A stretch of 38,598 nt of DNA, from contig JAUNOP010000015.1 in assembly GCA_030537135.1 (NCBI GenBank), forward strand, positions 1-38,598, in the 5' to 3' direction. The position numbers and the translations under genes are program-made. This DNA is from Eubacteriales bacterium (lineage in GTDB: Bacteria > Bacillota > Clostridia > Lachnospirales > Lachnospiraceae). Shown piece by piece: positions 32,558 to 38,598 of this stretch; positions within the stretch are counted from its first letter, which is position 1, and each line of letters begins with the position of its first letter. The notes under the pieces are model-generated. The model did not search any database. It saw only the letters and a list, made by a program, of their open reading frames with translations, and was not told where the DNA came from.

Positions 32558-34147
32558 TCAAAATTTTCTATATTTTTTGCCTATGGCTTCGGCTGCCTTT
32601 ATTCCATCCATGGCCGCTGAGGTGATGCCTCCTGCATATCCGGCTCCCTCTCCGCAGGGATAAATTCCCGGATAATTATTACAGGTAAGCTCCTGATTTC
32701 TCGGGATTCTCACAGGAGAGGAGGTTCTGCTCTCCACGCCGCAGAAAAGGGCGTCCGGCCTGTCAAAGCCAGGGAGCTTCTTTCCAAATGCATACATTCC
32801 CTCTTCTATGGCCTCCCCCACATAAGCGGGCAATATAGAACGTACATTGGATAATTCCCATGCACCCTTGAGGCAGGGGCGCACCTTTCCAAGACCTGTG
32901 CTGGCGCGATTTCTGCAAAAATCCTCAAATGTCTGAACCGGGAGACGCCCTCTGGCAAGGGCAAAGGCTTTTTCCTCCAGCTCTCTCTGAAAGGCGATTC
33001 CTGCAAGCGGTCCCTCTCCTGGGTAGTCTTCTGGGTTCACAGTGACAATCAGAGCGCTGTTTGCATTTTCTCCTGCACGGCTCTGATAGCTCATGCCATT
33101 GACAGCCAGACGCCCTTCCTCTGAAGAAGCGTTCACCACATAGCCTCCGGGACACATGCAAAAGCTATATACTCCCCTTCCATTGGAACACTGGTGCGTG
33201 AGCTTATAGCTGGCAGAGCCAAGGTAAGGATTTTCTTCTTCACCATAAAGGGAGAGATTAATCATTTTCTGAGGATGCTCCACCCGAAGCCCGACTGCAA
33301 AGGACTTTGCCTCCATAGAAAATCCCCTCCTGTGCAGCAGGTCAAAGGTATCTCTTGCACTGTGTCCGATAGCCAGCACCGCAATCTCTGCCGGAAGGCG
33401 TTCCTCTCCGTTGATCTCCACTGCCTGAAGGACATTTCCCTCAAAAAAGAAATCCGTCACCTGCGCCTCAAACCGAAAGCTCCCACCCATCTGTTCAATC
33501 TGATGGCGGAGATTTTCTACAATTCCAATCAGAGCGTCTGTTCCAAGGTGGGGCTTACTGACATATAATATTTCCTCTGGAGCTCCTGCATCCACAAAGC
33601 GCTGCAGCACCTCATGATTTCTCCCAAAGGAATCCTTTACCAGAGTATTGAGCTTTCCGTCTGAAAAGGTTCCGGCGCCTCCCTCCCCGAACTGCACATT
33701 TGAGGAGGGATTCAGGCTTCCTGTTTTCCAGAAAAGCTCTACCTGCTCCTTTCTCTTGGAAGCCATGGCTCCCCTCTCCAGCACAACAGGGCAAAAGCCT
33801 GCCCTGGCAAGATACCAGGCACAAAAAAGTCCGGCCGGACCGCTTCCGATAATGACAGGAGGATGGGAAAGAGCCTCTCTCCCCTCTGAGGGAAATACAT
33901 AAGGCTTTTCCCTTGCGACTGTCACATGCTTATCATGCACTCTCCTGACAAGCCTTTCTTCATCAGGACCGTACACATCCACTGTATAGACAAACTTTTT
34001 ATCCTCCTTGTGCCTGCAATCCAGGGACTGACGTATGATTTTATAGGTAAATTCCTGGTCTTTGAGGCGAAGCGTTTTTCTTATCTTCTGCCTCATAAGA
34101 GCCTCATCATGTGAAATCGGAAGCTTAAGCTCACTGATACGAATCAT
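32558..34147 (-). CDS. FAD-dependent oxidoreductase, COG2509 type
   Basis: The 529-residue protein has an N-terminal domain of about 90 residues rich in charged residues, a Rossmann FAD site (VIIGSGPAGLFCAWYLA, about 97-113), a glycine-rich NVQFGEGGAGTFSDGKLNT segment and a C-terminal GEGAGYAGGITSAAMDG. The last is the usual second FAD contact. The family is common in Clostridia and its substrate is unknown. AAAGGAGGAATT precedes the ATG. It is 12 bases after the next FAD enzyme gene; two unrelated flavoproteins side by side is a common Lachnospiraceae order but unexplained. Confidence 0.88.
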   Translation of the reverse strand: MIRISELKLPISHDEALMRQKIRKTLRLKDQEFTYKIIRQSLDCRHKEDKKFVYTVDVYGPDEERLVRRVHDKHVTVAREKPYVFPSEGREALSHPPVIIGSGPAGLFCAWYLARAGFCPVVLERGAMASKRKEQVELFWKTGSLNPSSNVQFGEGGAGTFSDGKLNTLVKDSFGRNHEVLQRFVDAGAPEEILYVSKPHLGTDALIGIVENLRHQIEQMGGSFRFEAQVTDFFFEGNVLQAVEINGEERLPAEIAVLAIGHSARDTFDLLHRRGFSMEAKSFAVGLRVEHPQKMINLSLYGEEENPYLGSASYKLTHQCSNGRGVYSFCMCPGGYVVNASSEEGRLAVNGMSYQSRAGENANSALIVTVNPEDYPGEGPLAGIAFQRELEEKAFALARGRLPVQTFEDFCRNRASTGLGKVRPCLKGAWELSNVRSILPAYVGEAIEEGMYAFGKKLPGFDRPDALFCGVESRTSSPVRIPRNQELTCNNYPGIYPCGEGAGYAGGITSAAMDGIKAAEAIGKKYRKF

Positions 34148-34159
34148 AATTCCTCCTTT

Positions 34160-35344
34160 TCAAAGCCTCTCCTGATGCCCTGCCGCCCACATCCCGGCAA
34201 CTGCCCCGCTGCTCCATGCCCACTGAAGGTTATATCCCCCGCAGGCGCCGTCTACGTTCAGAATTTCTCCTGCAAAGAAGAGCCCAGGAACTAGGGCAGA
34301 TTCCAGAGTTTCTGCGTGAACTTCTGCGCCTGGAATTCCCCCTGAGCAGACCTGAGCGCTCTCCATAGAGTAGGCCGAGACAACCTCCAGCTCCAACTCG
34401 CACACAGCCTTGAAAAGCTCTGGCTGTTCACAGAAAAAGGAAGTCAGTTTTTCTGGAAAAAGTCCTGTAAGCAGCTCCTTTTTGCTGCGCTGTGGAAATT
34501 TTTCCCTTCTCTCCTTCAGGAAACGCATTGCCTCTTCTTTTTTATATTCTGGAAGAAAGTTAAGGAAAAGCCGTACCTTCTGCCCTCTCTCCAGGGCGCG
34601 CACTGCATATCGGCTTATCTGGAAAATAGGAATCCCCGAAACGCCGTATTCTGTGAGCTGAAGCTCTCCCCTGTCTCTGAAAGTTGCCTGTCCGTCAATA
34701 GAAAGCACGGCCTCTCCCTCTGCGCGTACGCCTGCCCATTTCATTTTGCTTCCTTTGCATCTTAGAGGAACCAGGGCCGGCAGAGGCTTTATCAGGCTAT
34801 GCCCCAGGCTTCTGGCCAGCGCATAACCGGATCCGTCTGCACCCGAAATATTTCCTGCCAGGGAGCCAGAAGCCAAAATCACAGCGTCTGCCTCATAGTG
34901 CCAGGTATCTGTGAGTACAGAAAAGCCGCCTGCAAGTCTTTTTATTTCTCTTACATGCTCCCTTGTCTTGATTTTCACGGAAAGACGCTTTGCCTCCATG
35001 AGAAGAACAGAAAGTACACTGGCAGCCTGATTGCTTCTCGGATACAGATAACCATTTCTGCTTTGAAGGGCAAGCCCCAGGTTTTCAAAAAACAGGCGAG
35101 TATCCTCCAGGAAAAACTGTGCGAAAACCGCATTTACAAAGTCTGGCGCTTCTCCTCTATAAGCTTCCCTGCTCTGCTTTTCATTAGAAAGATTGCATCG
35201 CCCATTTCCTGTTGCGCACAGCTTTTTTCCGGGTTTTTCATTGTGTTCAAGCACAGTAACATGGGCGCCCTCTCTTGCTGCAAAGATAGCTGCTGTGATT
35301 CCCGATGCTCCTGCACCTATGACAAGTACGCTTTTCTCCTTCAT
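34160..35344 (-). CDS. HI0933/YhiN-type FAD-dependent oxidoreductase (BaiN-like family)
   Basis: The 394-residue protein has an N-terminal FAD-binding motif, VIGAGASGITAAIFAAREG, then KLCATGNGRCNLSN, and the C-terminal NVDGACGGYNLQWAWSSG signature of the HI0933 family. Members are flavoproteins of uncertain substrate; some are annotated BaiN for bile acid dehydrogenation. AGAAAGG supports ATG 35344. GTG 35371 overlaps the upstream stop (GTGA) and is an alternative. Confidence 0.88.
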   Translation of the reverse strand: MKEKSVLVIGAGASGITAAIFAAREGAHVTVLEHNEKPGKKLCATGNGRCNLSNEKQSREAYRGEAPDFVNAVFAQFFLEDTRLFFENLGLALQSRNGYLYPRSNQAASVLSVLLMEAKRLSVKIKTREHVREIKRLAGGFSVLTDTWHYEADAVILASGSLAGNISGADGSGYALARSLGHSLIKPLPALVPLRCKGSKMKWAGVRAEGEAVLSIDGQATFRDRGELQLTEYGVSGIPIFQISRYAVRALERGQKVRLFLNFLPEYKKEEAMRFLKERREKFPQRSKKELLTGLFPEKLTSFFCEQPELFKAVCELELEVVSAYSMESAQVCSGGIPGAEVHAETLESALVPGLFFAGEILNVDGACGGYNLQWAWSSGAVAGMWAAGHQERL

Positions 35345-35367
35345 AATTAAGCCTTTCTGTTTTCCTG

Positions 35368-36654
35368 TCACAAAAGCTCTATAAGACCCGCGTCCAGAAG
35401 CTTTTGAACAGACATCAAAATACCGAGCTTTGCATGCTCCCAGGTAAGTCCTCCCTGAAAATACACAGCATAGGGTTCATGCATAGGGCCGTCTGCGGAA
35501 AGCTCTATAGAGGAGCCCTGCACAAAAGCTCCGGCAGCCATGATGACCTGACTGTCATATCCGGGCATATCCCACGGCTCGGGATCTACATAGCTGTCCA
35601 CAGGAGCAGCAGCCTGGATTCCCTTGCAAAAGGCGATCACTCTCTCAGGCGTTCCAAGAGTAACAGCCTGAATAATATCCTGTCTTGGCTCCTTTCCATT
35701 GGGAATCACAGGAAAGCCAAGGCGCTCATAGATATTCGCGGCAAAGACAGCGCCCTTTAGCGCGCCCTTAGTTACCATTGGAGCCAGGAAAAAGCCCTGG
35801 AAAAAGGAGCGGTTCACTCCAAGAGTAGCCCCTACCTCCATACCAAGGCCAGGAGAAGTCATGCGATAGGAAGCGCTCTCTACATACTTCCTCTTGCCTG
35901 CGATATATCCGCCAATAGGAGCAAGTCCGCCTCCCGGATTCTTAATCAGAGAGCCAACCACAAGGTCTGCTCCTACATCGGAGGGTTCTACTGTGTCCAC
36001 AAATTCTCCGTAGCAGTTATCCACCATACAGATAACGTCAGACTTTATGGATTTTACAAAGGCAATCAATTCTCCTATCTGCTGTACAGAAAAGGACGGG
36101 CGGGTAAGATAGCCCTTTGAACGCTGAATAGTGACAAGCTTTGTGCGCTCATTTATGGCTTTCCGAATGGCTTTATAATCAAAACTTCCATCTGGCAGAA
36201 GCTCTACCTGAGAATACGTTACTTCGTACTCGGCCAGGGAGCCGTTGGAGGGACGAATGCCGATCACCTCTTCCAGAGTATCATAAGGCTTTCCAACAGG
36301 AGAAAACAGCTCGTCTCCAGGGCGCAGATTTCCGAACAGGGCAATCGCCAGGGCGTGTGTGCCACAGGTAATCTGTGGGCGCACCAGGGCTGCTTCTGTG
36401 TGAAAGGTGTCCGCATATACCTTTTCCAGGGTTTCACGGCCAAAGTCATTATATCCATAGCCAGTGGAGGACCCCATGCATTCAGCACTGACCTTATTTT
36501 TCTGCATGGCAGAGAGCACCTTCATCTGATTATACTCTGCAATCTCATCCATTTTTTCAAAGCGTGTTTTTAAGCTCTTCAAAACCTCTTCTCCAAGGCA
36601 ATAAACCTCTGACGAGATTCCAAGCTGCTGATACATTTCCTTTATCTGCAACAT
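35368..36654 (-). CDS. YnbB-type PLP-dependent protein (methionine gamma-lyase/aluminium resistance family)
   Basis: The 428-residue protein is a fold-type I PLP enzyme with the cofactor lysine in GSLIKNPGGGLAP. GYGYNDFGRETLEKVYAD and VRPQITCGTHALA are the other family hallmarks. In Bacillus this family (YnbB) also lies near miaA and hfq, as here, beside miaA. A gamma-lyase or aluminium resistance function is assigned in databases by similarity only. AGAGGA precedes ATG 36654, 19 bases after the miaA stop. Confidence 0.9.
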   Translation of the reverse strand: MLQIKEMYQQLGISSEVYCLGEEVLKSLKTRFEKMDEIAEYNQMKVLSAMQKNKVSAECMGSSTGYGYNDFGRETLEKVYADTFHTEAALVRPQITCGTHALAIALFGNLRPGDELFSPVGKPYDTLEEVIGIRPSNGSLAEYEVTYSQVELLPDGSFDYKAIRKAINERTKLVTIQRSKGYLTRPSFSVQQIGELIAFVKSIKSDVICMVDNCYGEFVDTVEPSDVGADLVVGSLIKNPGGGLAPIGGYIAGKRKYVESASYRMTSPGLGMEVGATLGVNRSFFQGFFLAPMVTKGALKGAVFAANIYERLGFPVIPNGKEPRQDIIQAVTLGTPERVIAFCKGIQAAAPVDSYVDPEPWDMPGYDSQVIMAAGAFVQGSSIELSADGPMHEPYAVYFQGGLTWEHAKLGILMSVQKLLDAGLIELL

Positions 36655-36673
36655 TTTTATCCTCTTTTCTATA

Positions 36674-37624
36674 TCATTCCTGCAAAATTTTGCGTTCTCT
36701 GCATATTTTCTCCATAGCGCGCAGAATTTTGGCGTCATCATAGCCATAGGCTTCCTTTTCTATCCACAGAGCATCCTTTTCCCTGCGAAACCAGGTAAGC
36801 TGGCGTTTTGCAAAATGCCTGGTGTCTCTCTTTAAAACCCTTACAGCCTCCTCAAGCGAATATTCCCCATCCAGATAGGCCAGGATTTCTTTGTATCCAA
36901 GTCCCTGCATGGACACCATTTTCCTGTGAAAGCCCATGCTCCTGAGAGTTCGAACCTCATCCAGAAGCCCTTCCTTCATCATCTCATCCACACGTCTGTC
37001 AATACGTTCATACAGAATACTTCTCGGACAGTTCAAGACAAAGTAGGCAAGATTATAAGGGGATTCCTTCTGCTTCTCTGCTTCATTGTGAGCTGAGATT
37101 GGGAAATGATTCTCTTCGTAGAATTCCAGGGCGCGAATGATTCTCTTCACATTATTGGAATGAATATCCTCGGCGCTTTTTGGATCCACCTCTGCTAGAA
37201 GGGAGTGAAGATATTCTGTTCCTTTTTCCTTTGCCAGAGCTTCCATTTTTCTTCTGAAGGCTGTGTTTTGCTCTCCCTCTGTAAAATCAATGTCTCTGGT
37301 AATTGCCTGAATATAGAAGCCTGTGCCGCCTGTCAGAATGGGAATCCTGCCCCTGCTGTAAATCTCCTGCATGGCGGTCTTTGCCATTTCCTGAAAGCGT
37401 ACGATGTGAAACTCTTCGTCAGGAAGAAGCTCGTCCACAAGATAATGGCGGATGCCCTGCATTTCAGACGGACGTATTTTAGCAGAGCCTATATCCATAT
37501 ATTTATATATCTGCATAGAGTCAGCAGAGATAATTTCACCGTTCACAGCCTTTGCAAGGGAGAGAGAGAGGGCTGTTTTTCCTACTGCAGTGGGGCCGGT
37601 AAGTACGATTAAGGGGTTCTTCAT
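36674..37624 (-). CDS. miaA: tRNA dimethylallyltransferase
   Basis: The 316-residue enzyme adds a dimethylallyl group to A37 of tRNAs reading UNN codons. The P-loop is GPTAVGKTALS (9-19), followed by ISADSMQIYKYMDIGSAK, ILTGGTGFYIQAI and the C-terminal FAKRQLTWFR. GAGG precedes ATG 37624; the upstream ATG at 37636 lies just before that site. The gene follows mutL by 8 bases, the order known from many bacteria. Confidence 0.97.
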   Translation of the reverse strand: MKNPLIVLTGPTAVGKTALSLSLAKAVNGEIISADSMQIYKYMDIGSAKIRPSEMQGIRHYLVDELLPDEEFHIVRFQEMAKTAMQEIYSRGRIPILTGGTGFYIQAITRDIDFTEGEQNTAFRRKMEALAKEKGTEYLHSLLAEVDPKSAEDIHSNNVKRIIRALEFYEENHFPISAHNEAEKQKESPYNLAYFVLNCPRSILYERIDRRVDEMMKEGLLDEVRTLRSMGFHRKMVSMQGLGYKEILAYLDGEYSLEEAVRVLKRDTRHFAKRQLTWFRREKDALWIEKEAYGYDDAKILRAMEKICRERKILQE

Positions 37625-37632
37625 AAATATCC

Positions 37633-38598
37633 TCATATGATTCTTTTAAATTTTTTTTCAAGCTCTGCCTTTGTCATGGAGATAATGGTCGGGCGTCCAT
37701 GAGGGCAGTTATAAGGGTTTTCAAGGGTCAAAAGCTCGTCAATCAGGGCGTTGGCCTCTTGAAGGGAGAGACGATTATTGCCCTTTACAGCCGCCTTGCA
37801 GGCCATGGTGGCCAGCCTTCCTGTGAAAATGTCCAGTCCGTCGTTCTCTCCCTTTGCAGAGAGATTATCAAGCATTTCCAGAAACAGTTCCTCAGAGGTA
37901 TGTCCCAGAAGCTCTGTGGGAACCGCTGATATGGCATATTCTCTTCCTCCAAAGGGTTCAATCTCAAAGCCAAATTTCTGAAAATACTGCGCATTGTTCT
38001 TTAAAAGTTCCTGCTCCTGAAGGCTCAATGTAACAATAACAGGAGGGCTAAGATATTGAGATACAATCTGTCTTTCCTGAAAGGCCTTTACAAAGCGCTC
38101 ATAATATATTTTCTCATGAGCGGCATGCTGGTCGATAATATATAATTTTTCCTCATACTGCACCAGCCAATAGGTGTCAAAGAGCTGGCCAATGAGCCTG
38201 TGGGAAGAGCGCGCGGCTTTTGAGAGAAGACAGTCGTCAAAAAGCTCCATCTGTCCGGTATTTTGAGGCTTTTCCCTTTCAGGCACCGCTTTTTGCAAAG
38301 CTTCCCTTATGCCCGCATTTTCTTTCTTGTCAGCCTTCCTTTGAATACTGTCTGAAACTGCCTCCTTCTCCCTTGCCTCTTCTAGGGTTCCAAGAAAGCA
38401 GGCCTCTTCTTCCTTTGTGAGAGGCGCAGCCTCTCTGGAAGAGACATAGCGCCTCTCTTCTCTGAGTCTTTGTGTTTCAAAGGGCTCCGGCACTGCAGAG
38501 CGCTTCAGACACTCTTTTTTTTCTTCTCTTACGATATCTCTTCCTATGGAGGCCTCTGGTATCAGCTCTCTGTGAGCAAGCGCGTTCCACACAGCCTG
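37633..38598 (-). CDS. mutL: DNA mismatch repair protein MutL, C-terminal part (5' end outside window)
   Basis: The 321 residues present cover the end of the ATPase half (QAVWNAL), a long variable linker rich in E, K and R, and the C-terminal dimerisation and endonuclease domain. The metal-binding motif IDQHAAHEKIYYERF (DQHA-x2-E-x4-E) is intact, as are ATMACKAAVKG and NCPHGRPT, so this MutL should nick DNA as in most Gram-positive bacteria. The frame is open to the window edge; the fragment is not a pseudogene. Confidence 0.97.
   Translation of the reverse strand, partial: QAVWNALAHRELIPEASIGRDIVREEKKECLKRSAVPEPFETQRLREERRYVSSREAAPLTKEEEACFLGTLEEAREKEAVSDSIQRKADKKENAGIREALQKAVPEREKPQNTGQMELFDDCLLSKAARSSHRLIGQLFDTYWLVQYEEKLYIIDQHAAHEKIYYERFVKAFQERQIVSQYLSPPVIVTLSLQEQELLKNNAQYFQKFGFEIEPFGGREYAISAVPTELLGHTSEELFLEMLDNLSAKGENDGLDIFTGRLATMACKAAVKGNNRLSLQEANALIDELLTLENPYNCPHGRPTIISMTKAELEKKFKRII

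Noticed and set aside
37633-38598. Truncated mutL
   Set aside because: The frame remains open to the last base of the window, so the missing N-terminus is only a window-edge effect.
1-38598. CRISPR arrays, insertion sequences, tRNA or rRNA genes
   Set aside because: No regularly spaced repeats, transposase genes, tRNA cloverleaf signatures or rRNA segments were found on reading both strands.

Overview
The window is chromosomal DNA from a low-GC Gram-positive Clostridia member, most likely a Lachnospiraceae (Blautia/Dorea/Mediterraneibacter-like) gut bacterium. Evidence: the B12-binding radical SAM gene, its DUF2344 partner and an RNase E/G gene precede rplU-prp-rpmA-obgE; L27 has the Firmicutes-type cleavable N-terminus; SepF, YlmH, YqeK and RsfS are present; start sites carry strong AGGAGG-type ribosome binding sites; and a mutL-miaA-radC-mre-min-rodA block runs on one strand. 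It is core genome: no prophage, insertion sequence, CRISPR array, tRNA or rRNA was seen.

Layout. 1-3948 (+): the tail of an unrecognised gene, the two paired conserved genes and a short RNase G-type nuclease. 3966-5141 (-): a cation diffusion facilitator with a manganese-type motif set. 5142-9943 (+): a sigma-A promoter and probable L21 leader, then rplU-prp-rpmA, a terminator, obgE-yhbY-nadD-yqeK-rsfS (ribosome assembly, NAD synthesis, nucleotide hydrolysis). 9944-12770: the least ordinary part. Twin palindromes, a stand-alone LytTR regulator, lexA, a 320-bp structured gap and a Xer-type recombinase; a 31-nt repeat occurs in both non-coding gaps. 12884-14967 (-): dtd and an AI-2E family membrane protein. 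15290-15925 (-): a cytidylate-kinase-like protein.

16063-22248 (-): one probable operon in the order HlyD-like protein, YggS-type PLP protein, sepF, ylmH, aroB, lspA and an RluD-family pseudouridine synthase, led by a clear promoter. 22465-22884 (-): a small P-loop protein with its own promoter and terminator. 23025-38598 (-): a long co-directional block, mutL (cut by the window edge)-miaA-YnbB-like PLP enzyme-two FAD oxidoreductases-radC-mreB-mreC-mreD-PBP2-minD-minE-rodA-D-Ala-D-Ala carboxypeptidase. The second half of this block holds nearly the whole elongation machinery together with division-site placement, mostly with overlapping or closely abutting genes.

The best leads for something new are the structured, repeat-bearing DNA around lexA, the MreB with an altered phosphate-2 motif next to an oversized PBP2, the small P-loop protein, and the RNase G lacking its zinc-link region.
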